DNA from: an uncultured Eubacteriaceae bacterium
GTDB lineage: Bacteria; Bacillota; Clostridia; Eubacteriales; UBA1433
Assembly: GCA_937914785.1 (NCBI GenBank)
Contig: CALGIV010000193.1
Coordinates: forward strand, 1-8,041
DNA: 8,041 bases
Direction of reading: 5' to 3'
In this document: positions 1-5,609 of the stretch, one piece after another
Layout: every line of letters starts with the position of its first letter
Numbering within the stretch: the first letter of the stretch is position 1
Translations under genes and position numbers: made by a program
Notes under the pieces: generated by a model
What the model was told of the DNA's origin: nothing
The model's database searches: none
What the model saw: only the letters and a program-made list of their open reading frames with translations

Positions 1-188
1 GTTATGCGATGCGCAGCGCTCCACCGGGCCTGCCATGTCACCGAGTTGTCAGAAAGGGAGGTGTTCTCGCGCCGGATGGGGTTTTTGGCGGTGTGGGTGT
101 TCAGCGGGCATTGCTTGAAAGTGAAGGTATCACCTTTTTGGCAAATGGGCGTATCGATATGAAAAAGCATATCTGGCAGAGAGAATAA
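1..188 (+). CDS. Methylated-DNA--protein-cysteine methyltransferase (MGMT family), C-terminal part, 5' end outside window
   Basis: The frame is open from the window edge (first whole codon at base 3) to a TAA at 186-188, giving 61 residues of the C-terminal end. It contains the active-site motif LPCHRVV, with the acceptor cysteine encoded at 36-38. This is followed by LAPDGVFGG, then VQRALLESEGI and a basic, aromatic tail (DMKKHIW). The FGG...VQR.LLE.EG arrangement is what I know from short clostridial MGMT-family proteins that remove alkyl groups from O6-alkylguanine by irreversible transfer to the cysteine. Because the Cys is present, this looks like an active alkyltransferase and not a Cys-less ATL protein. 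The N-terminal half, with the DNA-binding segment start, lies outside the window. It was too short for an automatic long-ORF list. The family assignment is strong; exact substrate preference cannot be read. Confidence 0.88.
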   Translation, partial: YAMRSAPPGLPCHRVVRKGGVLAPDGVFGGVGVQRALLESEGITFLANGRIDMKKHIWQRE

Positions 189-414
189 GCATAACAAGGA
201 TAAGAGAATATATGTGGGGTTGAGAAGGAAGGTCGTTTGCTCTTAAACAAAGAGTTTGCAGGTCTGATGAGGGAGCCGGATATGAGGGCGTGGCGAAGCT
301 TTGGTTTTTATGGCTGTTCTGTGAGTGGGCTGGTGTTTTAAGCTGTTGTTTGTATTGAATGAAATGTCAGAGATGCCGGGAAACTGTCAAATAATTATCA
401 ATTACAGATTTTTG
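189..414. other. Intergenic stretch between the MGMT gene and the metF promoter; no supported gene
   Basis: No convincing coding region was found on either strand. The short open frame at 204-341 has no recognisable protein content and no good ribosome binding site. A weak 5-bp hairpin (CTCTT 240-244 with AAGAG 250-254) could help end the upstream transcript, but it lacks a T-run. I see nothing else. Confidence 0.5.
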
Positions 415-444
415 TTGACAGCGAAAGTGTGTGTATTTTATTAT
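415..444 (+). promoter_or_regulatory. Predicted sigma-A-type promoter of metF
   Basis: A perfect -35 box TTGACA (415-420) is followed, after an 18-nt spacer, by a -10 box TATTAT (439-444). Transcription would begin near 451, leaving a leader of about 30 nt before the metF ATG. That is too short for a riboswitch or T-box. Confidence 0.7.
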
Positions 445-466
445 AGAGAACAATACGTCATTTGCC

Positions 467-473
467 AAAGGAG
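467..473 (+). promoter_or_regulatory. Ribosome binding site that fixes the metF start
   Basis: AAAGGAG lies 7 nt before the ATG at 481. The same frame stays open upstream to an ATG at 325. That ATG has no Shine-Dalgarno sequence, lies upstream of the predicted promoter, and would add 52 residues unlike the family. The start at 481 is therefore preferred. Confidence 0.85.
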
Positions 474-480
474 CAGAACG

Positions 481-1338
481 ATGAGAACAGATACCTTATT
501 TGCACAGAAGACCGTTTTTTCTTTTGAAGTGTTCCCGCCTAAGAAAACTTCATCGATCGAGACGGTTTACCGCGCGATTGATGAGTTGGCGGCGTTGAAG
601 CCGGACTTTATCAGCGTGACTTATGGTGCGGGCGGAAGCGAGAACAGTGCGGCAACACTGGAGATTGCTTCTGAGATAAAGAATAAATATAGCACGGAAA
701 GCGTTGCGCATTTGCCCTGTATCAACTTGACGAAGCCGGAAGTGATTGATATGCTGCATCAGTTTGAGCAGCACGGCATCGAAAACATTATGGCACTTCG
801 CGGTGATATTACGGAGGGGGTGCCGATTAAAACGGACTTTCGGTATGCAAGTGATTTGACAGCCTTCATTCGGCAGCACGGTGACTTTAACATTATCGGC
901 GGCTGTTATCCGGAAGGGCACCCTGAAGCGCCGGATATTGAGACAGATATTTGTAATTTGAAAATCAAAGTAGATGCCGGTGTCAGTCAGTTGGCCTCAC
1001 AGTTGTTCTTCGATAACCGGTTTTTCTACGACTTTTTGGATCGTGTGGCAAAAGTCGGTATCACTGTGCCGATTGAAGCGGGGATTATGCCGATTACCGA
1101 TCAACGCCAGGTAGAGCGCATCGTAAAATTGAGTAATGCACAGACGCCGGAAAAATTTGATGCGCTTATCGAAAAGTATGGCACAAATCCTGATGAAATG
1201 CGTGAAGCCGGCATCGATTATGCGATAGAACAGATTATGGATTTGTTGAAAAATGGCGTTGACGGGATTCATTTATACACGATGAACAAGCCGTATGTGG
1301 CCTTTAGAATTGTTGAGGCTGTCAAAAGTTTCCTGTAG
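481..1338 (+). CDS. metF: 5,10-methylenetetrahydrofolate reductase (MetF), 285 aa
   Basis: This FAD enzyme reduces 5,10-methylene-THF to 5-methyl-THF, the methyl donor for methionine synthesis, in the cytoplasm. The sequence shows the family landmarks of the TIM barrel in order. FSFEVFPPK (13-21) has Glu16 at the place of the catalytic Glu of E. coli MetF. TYGAGGS (47-53) follows, then ALRGD (105-109) with the conserved flavin/folate-site Asp109. YPEGHPEA (143-150), SQLFFDN (173-179) with the folate-contacting Gln174, GIMPI (201-205) and a C-terminal GIHLYTMNK (262-270) complete the set. The length fits bacterial MetF (E. coli 296 aa). The start at 481 is set by its RBS and by the promoter at 415-444. 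No metV-like partner gene (seen with some acetogen MetF proteins) is next to it, and no methionine synthase is in the window. It appears to be monocistronic, although no clear terminator follows. Confidence 0.96.
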   Translation: MRTDTLFAQKTVFSFEVFPPKKTSSIETVYRAIDELAALKPDFISVTYGAGGSENSAATLEIASEIKNKYSTESVAHLPCINLTKPEVIDMLHQFEQHGIENIMALRGDITEGVPIKTDFRYASDLTAFIRQHGDFNIIGGCYPEGHPEAPDIETDICNLKIKVDAGVSQLASQLFFDNRFFYDFLDRVAKVGITVPIEAGIMPITDQRQVERIVKLSNAQTPEKFDALIEKYGTNPDEMREAGIDYAIEQIMDLLKNGVDGIHLYTMNKPYVAFRIVEAVKSFL

Positions 1339-1516
1339 GTTGCAGAGTGTACGTTGCTATTGAGCGGAATTAGGGATGTTGGAAGAATAAAGGTCTATTA
1401 TTTTTTCAGGCAGTGGTGAGCAGATAATAAATTGCGATTGGCTAAAAGGTCGTTTATTGATCGTTGGTGTTTAAATAGCAGAGGTAATAAGGCGTTATTT
1501 CTGTAAATTTATGTAA
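1339..1516. other. Intergenic stretch after metF; no supported gene
   Basis: AT-rich sequence with frequent stops on both strands and no recognisable protein. No strong metF terminator is visible. The best candidate is a weak ATAA/TTAT pairing ahead of a six-T run at about 1400-1405, which I do not call. Confidence 0.5.
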
Positions 1517-1544
1517 TTCGACAATGTTCGACAATGTTCGCAAT
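1517..1544 (+). repeat. Tandem TTCGACAATG repeats, possible operator
   Basis: Two exact, adjacent 10-bp copies of TTCGACAATG lie at 1517-1526 and 1527-1536. A third, shortened copy begins TTCG-CAAT at 1537-1544. The 10-bp period is about one helical turn, so all copies face the same side of the DNA. The third copy coincides with the best -35 candidate for the XRE gene, 80 nt before its start codon. This placement is typical of an autoregulatory operator. The repeat is seen directly; its role is inferred. Confidence 0.75.
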
Positions 1545-1564
1545 CGCACTAATTGTAATATGAT
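1537..1564 (+). promoter_or_regulatory. Likely promoter of the XRE regulator gene
   Basis: A -10 box TATGAT (1559-1564) has TTCGCA (1537-1542) 16 nt upstream as a weak, 4-of-6 -35 box. An overlapping alternative -10, TAATAT (1556-1561), lacks a better -35. The weak -35 lies in the third TTCG repeat, so a protein bound to the repeats would block it. Exact boxes are uncertain. Confidence 0.4.
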
Positions 1565-1624
1565 GCTACATAACATACAAGATGGGGTATGTCGAGGTTA
1601 AAGTTTAAACTAAAGGAGTGAAGA

Positions 1625-1846
1625 ATGACACAAAGAGTAAAAATAGGTAAGCGGTTACGCGAGCTTAGAAAGTCCAGGGGACTTACACAGCAGGAACTGG
1701 CAAATATGCTGGATGTAACGACAAGTGCGGTTGGTATGTATGAACAGGATAGGAGACATCCGAACTATAAAGTATTAATTCAGTATAGTAAGTATTTTAA
1801 CGTCAGCATTGACTATATTATAATCGGAGAGGAAAACGATCGATAG
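1625..1846 (+). CDS. Small XRE/Cro-CI-type helix-turn-helix transcriptional regulator, 73 aa
   Basis: Nearly the whole protein is one HTH_3 (lambda Cro/CI-like) domain. Helix 1 is IGKRLRELRKSRG (7-19), and the helix-turn-helix is TQQELANMLDVTTSAVGMYEQ (21-41) with the recognition helix around 32-40. The family-typical R..P..K.L...S.YF.VSIDY.. ending occupies about 44-65. There is no effector, dimerisation or peptidase domain, so it probably acts as a small dimeric DNA-binding repressor or activator. The ribosome binding site AAAGGAG (1612-1618) sits 6 nt before the ATG. Tandem repeats over its promoter suggest autoregulation. A long inverted repeat directly after its stop overlaps the promoter of the following ferredoxin, which makes that gene a candidate target. 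Such solitary regulators occur in prophages and integrative elements, but no other element genes are here. The true regulon cannot be read. Confidence 0.9.
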   Translation: MTQRVKIGKRLRELRKSRGLTQQELANMLDVTTSAVGMYEQDRRHPNYKVLIQYSKYFNVSIDYIIIGEENDR

Positions 1847-1848
1847 TC

Positions 1849-1886
1849 AAGTCAATAAGTTCGCTTTTTAGCGAACTTATTGACTT
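1849..1886. repeat. Perfect inverted repeat (17-bp arms, 4-nt loop): hairpin terminator and/or operator
   Basis: The arms at 1849-1865 and 1870-1886 are perfectly complementary (outer part AAGTCAATAAG, inner part TTCGC), with a TTTT loop. It begins 2 nt after the stop of the XRE gene, where a terminator would be expected. However, the 3' arm is followed by ATACGG and not a T-run, so it is not a canonical Rho-independent terminator. The right arm contains TTGACT (1880-1885), the -35 box of the ferredoxin promoter. The element could therefore act as DNA (operator), as RNA (transcript end), or both. Confidence 0.8.
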
Positions 1887-1908
1887 ATACGGATATATCT
1901 TATATAAT
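1880..1908 (+). promoter_or_regulatory. Strong predicted promoter of the ferredoxin gene
   Basis: TTGACT (1880-1885, 5 of 6 consensus) is spaced exactly 17 nt from a perfect TATAAT (1903-1908). Start of transcription is expected near 1915, giving a leader of about 58 nt. The -35 box lies within the right arm of the inverted repeat at 1849-1886, so protein binding there would control access of RNA polymerase. Confidence 0.75.
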
Positions 1909-1972
1909 ATAGTATCAAATATGTGAAAAAATTATCAATCTGACAATACCCGTTGCGTAAAGGGAGGTCTTC

Positions 1973-2176
1973 ATGGCGAACTTGGCAATACGGACGGACA
2001 AGTGCAAGCAATGTGAGTTTTGTGTGCTGTCCTGTCCAAAAGGCGCTTTGAGCATTACATGTGGTTCAGATAGAAAGAATTATCGGTATATTTATGTGGA
2101 TTCTGAAAAGTGTATCGATTGTGGCATTTGCCGCACAGTATGCCCGGATGGCGTGTTTGAGGCAGGCGGTTCTTAA
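1973..2176 (+). CDS. Small 2x[4Fe-4S] ferredoxin-type protein, 67 aa (resembles delta subunits of 2-oxoacid:ferredoxin oxidoreductases)
   Basis: Two complete cluster motifs are visible: Cys11-x2-Cys14-x2-Cys17-x3-Cys21-Pro and Cys47-x2-Cys50-x2-Cys53-x3-Cys57-Pro. As in other 8-Fe ferredoxins, the last Cys of each motif is expected to complete the opposite cluster. The motifs are separated by about 25 residues, including SITCGSDRKNYRY, longer than in minimal clostridial ferredoxins (about 55 aa). An extra Cys30 lies in this linker. The overall form (C..C..C...CP.GAL / KCI.CG.C...CPD.V.E) recalls KorD/PorD-like subunits. No oxidoreductase subunits are adjacent, so the partner is unknown and it may be a free electron carrier. 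AAAGGGAGGT (1959-1968) is a very strong ribosome binding site 4 nt before the ATG. The gene has its own near-consensus promoter and seems to be a single-gene unit. The cluster-binding role is certain; the redox partner is not. Confidence 0.92.
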   Translation: MANLAIRTDKCKQCEFCVLSCPKGALSITCGSDRKNYRYIYVDSEKCIDCGICRTVCPDGVFEAGGS

Positions 2177-2210
2177 AAGGTGTTCTTTGGCTGTTTTTTC
2201 GGTAAAACTA

Positions 2211-2239
2211 TTTACTTCAATTTAAAATAACGATATAAT
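2211..2239 (+). promoter_or_regulatory. Predicted promoter of the xpt-nup operon
   Basis: TTTACT (2211-2216, 4 of 6) is followed by a 17-nt spacer and a perfect TATAAT (2234-2239). Transcription would start near 2246, so the leader to the xpt ATG is about 49 nt. That is too short for a purine riboswitch with its expression platform, and no such aptamer sequence is seen upstream. Confidence 0.65.
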
Positions 2240-2294
2240 TTAATTCATAGATAAATGGTAGAAGAATATTGAAAAGAAGTATTCGGGAGCATAT

Positions 2295-2867
2295 ATGGAG
2301 TTGCTAAAAGAGAGGATTTTGTTGGATGGCATCAAAATCGGCACTGAAATCGTCAAAGTAGACTCATTTTTGAATCATCAGATCGATACGAAGCTGTTGG
2401 AACAGATCGCTGTGGAATTTAAACGGCGTTTTCAACATTTGCAAGTGGACAAGATCCTTACCATAGAAGCATCCGGCATTGCGATTGCATGTATTACGTC
2501 GCTCTGCTTTTCGAATGCGCCTGTAATTTTTGCGCGCAAAGTTGCATCTGCCACGATGACAGATGCGTATTACGGAGCGCAGGTGCGCTCCTTTACAAAG
2601 AAGACGTGTTCGGTTGTCAAGGTGTCGAAACGCTTTATTAACAAAGGTGACCGCATCTTGATTATAGATGATTTTTTAGCGCACGGCGAAGCCGCTTCAG
2701 GATTATGTGAGATCGTCGAGCAGGCCGGCGCCAGTGTGGCTGGTATCGGCATTGTGATCGAAAAACGATTCCAGGGCGGCGGCGCACGCATCAGAGAAAA
2801 AGGCTACCTGTTACACTCGCTTGCAGTGATTGAGAAGATTACGGATGGCGAGATTATTTTTGCTTAA
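2295..2867 (+). CDS. xpt: Xanthine phosphoribosyltransferase (Xpt), 190 aa
   Basis: This cytoplasmic salvage enzyme joins xanthine to PRPP, giving XMP and pyrophosphate; the XMP then feeds GMP synthesis. The sequence follows B. subtilis Xpt closely over its whole length (194 aa there). KVDSFLNHQID (21-31) is the Xpt-specific N-terminal signature. LTIEASGIA (55-63) and VIFARK (77-82) follow. The type I PRTase PRPP-binding motif ILIIDDFLAHGEAA (121-134) carries the acidic pair Asp125-Asp126. AGASVAGIGIVIEK (144-157) is the conserved C-terminal strand region. The start at 2295 has GGGAG (2285-2289) 5 nt upstream. It is the first gene of an apparent operon with a BMP-type purine transporter, which supports a joint uptake-and-salvage role. 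A 73-nt gap to the next gene contains only a small GCGG hairpin and no evident promoter. Confidence 0.96.
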   Translation: MELLKERILLDGIKIGTEIVKVDSFLNHQIDTKLLEQIAVEFKRRFQHLQVDKILTIEASGIAIACITSLCFSNAPVIFARKVASATMTDAYYGAQVRSFTKKTCSVVKVSKRFINKGDRILIIDDFLAHGEAASGLCEIVEQAGASVAGIGIVIEKRFQGGGARIREKGYLLHSLAVIEKITDGEIIFA

Positions 2868-2873
2868 AGGAGT

Positions 2874-2893
2874 GTTGCCGCGAAGCGGATAAC
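2874..2893 (+). other. Small hairpin in the xpt-nupN gap
   Basis: CCGC (2878-2881), a GAA loop and GCGG (2885-2888) form a 4-bp GC stem. A GTT/AAC pair set (2874-2876 with 2891-2893) extends it beyond a small internal loop. No T-run follows, so it is not a terminator. It could mark a processing or stability site that lets the lipoprotein be made in excess, but this is only a possibility. Confidence 0.35.
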
Positions 2894-2940
2894 ATAAAAG
2901 GCGAGATAAGCCAAGATTTAAGAAAAAGGAGTAAAGGTGA

Positions 2941-4053
2941 ATGAAAAAATCAAAGAAGCTCTTATCGGTTTTGCTCATTTTGGTGATGATGGGCGCATTG
3001 TTTTTAACGGCCTGTGGCGGTGAGCAGGGCGGGGATGGTAAAGATGAAGATGTAACGACGATCGGCTTTATCTATATCGGAAGCAAGACGGACGGCGGTT
3101 ACACGCAGGCACAGCATTTGGGTACGACGGCAGTAGAAGACTATTTTGGCGAAAAAGTGAAAATACTGACTGCTGAGAACATCGAAGAGGAAAAGACAAC
3201 AGTTAAAACTGCGGCTGTCAATATGATCAGCGAAGGGGCTTCGATCATCGTTGGGACAAGCTATGGTTTTATGGATGCACTTGAAGAATGTGCGCAGGAG
3301 TATCCGGAAGTGACGTTCCTGCATTTCTCTGGCAACAAGATGAATGATACGAACTTTGGCAATTACTTTGGTGCGATGGAAGAGCCGCGTTACTTATCCG
3401 GCATTATTGCAGGCTTGAAGACTGAGACGAATAAGCTCGGCTACGTTGCGGCGTTCCCGTATACGGAAGTACTGATCGGTATCAATGCATTCGCGCTCGG
3501 CGCACAATCGGTAAATCCTGACGTTGAAGTCAGCGTCGTATATATCAACAGCTGGAATGACCCGGCAAACGAAAAGATCGCGGCAGAATCCCTGCTGGCG
3601 CAGGGCTGTGACGTAATCGCACAGCATTGTGACTCCGCAGGTCCGCAGATTGCAGCAGAAGAAAAGGGTGTGTGGGCAGTTGGCTACAACCTTGACAGCA
3701 GAGACGCAGCGCCCGGGGCCTTTTTGACGGCGCCGATCTGGCATCATGACAAATACCTTGTTCCGACGATCGAAAAGGTTATCGGCGGTACTTACGTTCC
3801 GGAAAGCTACTACGGCACGATGCAGGACGGCTACGTTGATCTTGCGGAGATGAGCGATCTCGTACCGGAAGAAGCGAAAACGAAAGTTGAAGAAATCGCA
3901 CAGCAAATGAAAGACGGCACCTTTAAAGTTTTCAGCGGCGAGATTAAAGACAACCAAGGTAATGTCGTCGTTGCGGAAGGCGAGAGCCTTGACCGCGCAG
4001 GCATTTGGCAGATTGAATATCTTGTTGAAGGTGTAACAGGACGCGATAACTAG
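2941..4053 (+). CDS. BMP-family substrate-binding lipoprotein of a purine nucleoside ABC transporter (NupN/PnrA-like), 370 aa
   Basis: The N-terminus is a lipoprotein signal: basic MKKSKK, a hydrophobic core (7-21) and the lipobox L22-T23-A24-C25. Cys25 should be lipidated so that the mature protein sits on the outer face of the membrane. The rest is a PF02608 (Bmp) periplasmic-binding fold. IGFIYIGSKTDGGYTQAQHLG (41-61) supplies the ligand-site start, and GTSYGFMDALEECAQEYPEV and FLHFSGNK follow. NYFGAMEEPRYLSGIIAG, AQHCDSAGPQIAAEE, VWAVGYNLDSRDAAPGAFL and the C-terminal KDGTFKVFSGEIKDNQGNVV are typical. Characterised relatives (PnrA, B. subtilis NupN) bind purine nucleosides. The neighbours xpt and nupOPQ support a purine ligand here, although nucleoside versus free base cannot be told. 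The start has AAGGAG (2926-2931) 9 nt upstream. The gene is 31 nt ahead of the ATPase gene. Confidence 0.94.
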   Translation: MKKSKKLLSVLLILVMMGALFLTACGGEQGGDGKDEDVTTIGFIYIGSKTDGGYTQAQHLGTTAVEDYFGEKVKILTAENIEEEKTTVKTAAVNMISEGASIIVGTSYGFMDALEECAQEYPEVTFLHFSGNKMNDTNFGNYFGAMEEPRYLSGIIAGLKTETNKLGYVAAFPYTEVLIGINAFALGAQSVNPDVEVSVVYINSWNDPANEKIAAESLLAQGCDVIAQHCDSAGPQIAAEEKGVWAVGYNLDSRDAAPGAFLTAPIWHHDKYLVPTIEKVIGGTYVPESYYGTMQDGYVDLAEMSDLVPEEAKTKVEEIAQQMKDGTFKVFSGEIKDNQGNVVVAEGESLDRAGIWQIEYLVEGVTGRDN

Positions 4054-4084
4054 AATACAAAACGATAACGATATTGGAGAGAAA

Positions 4085-5596
4085 ATGGAACCTGTAAAAG
4101 CGATAGAAATGAAGGGCATTTCCAAAGCTTTCGGGTCTGTTATGGCGAACGAAAACGTATCTCTTACGGTATATAACGGCGAAATTCATGCACTGCTGGG
4201 TGAAAACGGTGCGGGAAAGAGCACGTTGATGAATATGCTGTCGGGCATTTATACGCCCGACAGCGGTTTCATCTCTATACAGGGAGAACAGGTGCAGTTT
4301 ACGTCGCCGAAGGATTCTATTGCATTGGGCATCGGTATGATTCATCAGCATTTTAAGTTGGTGGATGTTATGACGGCAAAAGAGAATATTATGTTGGGGG
4401 ACAAGCGCAGCTTTTTTACGAAGTCCTCGGATTTAACAAAAGAAATACGGGCGATTTGTGACAAGTACGGGTTGGATATCGACCCGGATAAAAAAGTGTA
4501 TGAAATGTCTGTTGGCGAAAAACAGACGCTTGAAATTATTAAGGTATTATATAGGGGTGCGAAGATTTTAATTATGGATGAGCCGACGGCTGTGCTCACG
4601 CCGCAGGAAATCGCGCGCCTTTTTCAGATTATGCGCAGCATGAAGCAGCAGGGCTGCGCGATTGTAATCATTACGCATAAACTTGGCGAGGTGATGGAAA
4701 TCAGCGACCGCGTTACGGTATTGCGCAAAGGGCGTTCGCTGGATACGGTCAACACCGGTGAAGTGGATATGAATACGCTGATTGAAATGATGGTCGGTAA
4801 AGCTGTGGATATGGAAATCAATAAAGAGAAGGTGGCGGATAAGCAAAAGCTGCTTGAAGTCGATAATCTGACCGTCGAAAACGCCGAGCATAAGAATGTG
4901 CTTGAAGAGATCAGTTTTACGCTTTATGGTGGCGAGATTTTAGGTGTTGCGGGCGTTGCGGGCAGCGGGCAAAAGGAAATCTGCGAGGCGATCGCAGGGC
5001 TGACGCCGGTAAAAAAAGGACGTATTTTTTTTGAAGGAGAAAACATCATCGGCAAATCGCCGAGAGATATTATAAAAAAAGGTATCCGTATGGGTTTTAT
5101 CCCCGAAGACAGGCTGGGTATGGGGCTTGTAGGCAATATGGATATTACGGATAATGTTATGTTGAAAGATTATCATATGCAGCGGGGCATCTTTTTAAAT
5201 CGTGCCGAAAGTGCTGAAAAGGCGGAACGGATCGTTGAAAAACTGGATATCTTAACGCCGAGTGTGAGGAATTATCCTGTCAAGAAACTTTCCGGCGGCA
5301 ATATTCAAAAAGTTCTTCTGGGCCGTGAGATCGATTCGGAACCCAAAGTGCTCATTACGGCTTATCCGGTGCGCGGGTTGGATATCGGGGCGTCACACAA
5401 GATTTATGATTTGCTCAACGAACAGAAGATACAAGGCGTTGGCGTGTTGTTTATCGGAGAAGATTTAGACGTGCTGATGCACCTGTGCGATCGCGTGATG
5501 GTCTTTTGCGGCGGCAAGGTGATGGGGACGGTGGAGCCGGATAGTGTGAGCAAAGAAGAGATCGGCCTGATGATGGCCGGAGAAAAGATTTCTTGA
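4085..5596 (+). CDS. Double-domain ABC ATPase of the purine nucleoside transporter (NupO-like), 503 aa
   Basis: This is a cytoplasmic energy-coupling subunit with two fused nucleotide-binding domains, the usual form for the sugar/nucleoside (RbsA/YufO) class. NBD1 is intact: Walker A GENGAGKST (39-47), Q-loop Gln88, signature SVGEKQ (142-147), Walker B ILIMDEP (161-167) with catalytic Glu166, and H-loop His198. NBD2 (about 256-500) is degenerate at its ATP site. Its P-loop reads GVAGSGQKE (290-298), lacking the GKS/T. LSGGN (402-406) is kept. Walker B is VLITAYP (422-428), where family members I know usually have AAQP, so Tyr427 replaces the catalytic Glu. The H-loop His is replaced in FIGEDLD. 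A degenerate second site is normal in this class and does not mean a pseudogene. GGAG (4076-4079) precedes the ATG by 5 nt. The gene ends 13 nt before the permease gene. Confidence 0.95.
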   Translation: MEPVKAIEMKGISKAFGSVMANENVSLTVYNGEIHALLGENGAGKSTLMNMLSGIYTPDSGFISIQGEQVQFTSPKDSIALGIGMIHQHFKLVDVMTAKENIMLGDKRSFFTKSSDLTKEIRAICDKYGLDIDPDKKVYEMSVGEKQTLEIIKVLYRGAKILIMDEPTAVLTPQEIARLFQIMRSMKQQGCAIVIITHKLGEVMEISDRVTVLRKGRSLDTVNTGEVDMNTLIEMMVGKAVDMEINKEKVADKQKLLEVDNLTVENAEHKNVLEEISFTLYGGEILGVAGVAGSGQKEICEAIAGLTPVKKGRIFFEGENIIGKSPRDIIKKGIRMGFIPEDRLGMGLVGNMDITDNVMLKDYHMQRGIFLNRAESAEKAERIVEKLDILTPSVRNYPVKKLSGGNIQKVLLGREIDSEPKVLITAYPVRGLDIGASHKIYDLLNEQKIQGVGVLFIGEDLDVLMHLCDRVMVFCGGKVMGTVEPDSVSKEEIGLMMAGEKIS

Positions 5597-5609
5597 GGGG
5601 GCGGTCAGA

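Noticed and set aside
240..254. Terminator for the MGMT gene
   Set aside because: Only a 5-bp AT-containing stem with no T-run.
325..480. Longer metF reading with a start at 325
   Set aside because: That ATG has no ribosome binding site and lies upstream of the predicted promoter. The extra 52 residues do not resemble MetF, while ATG 481 has AAAGGAG at good spacing and gives a normal N-terminus.
1517..1544. LexA/SOS box or CRISPR-like array
   Set aside because: The spacing of CGAC and GTTCG does not fit GAAC-N4-GTTC, and the copies are directly adjacent 10-mers with no spacers, so neither reading holds.
393..1939. AATTATCAAT occurring both upstream of metF (393-402) and in the ferredoxin leader (1930-1939)
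   Set aside because: It is a short AT-rich match with different positions relative to the two promoters, most simply chance.
2195..2207. PurR-box-like sequence (minus strand TTTACCGAAAAAA) just before the xpt promoter
   Set aside because: It matches about 10 of 13 positions of the Bacillus PurBox, with mismatches at informative positions. It occurs as a single site, whereas PurR normally uses a pair. Treated as chance in an AT-rich stretch.
2177..2294. Purine riboswitch upstream of xpt
   Set aside because: Expected from B. subtilis, but the region lacks the three-way-junction aptamer pattern, and the leader after the predicted promoter is only about 49 nt. The ATATAAT string here is best read as a -10 box.
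3394..4351. Long open frames on the minus strand across the binding-protein and ATPase genes
   Set aside because: They are antisense to clearly conserved coding sequence, have no good start signals, and their translations are Cys/Arg/His-rich without recognisable domains.
4940..5596. NBD2 of the ATPase as a decayed domain or pseudogene part
   Set aside because: Loss of the P-loop Lys-Ser/Thr and catalytic Glu in the second domain is normal for double-NBD ATPases of the nucleoside transporter family. The frame is intact and LSGGN is kept.
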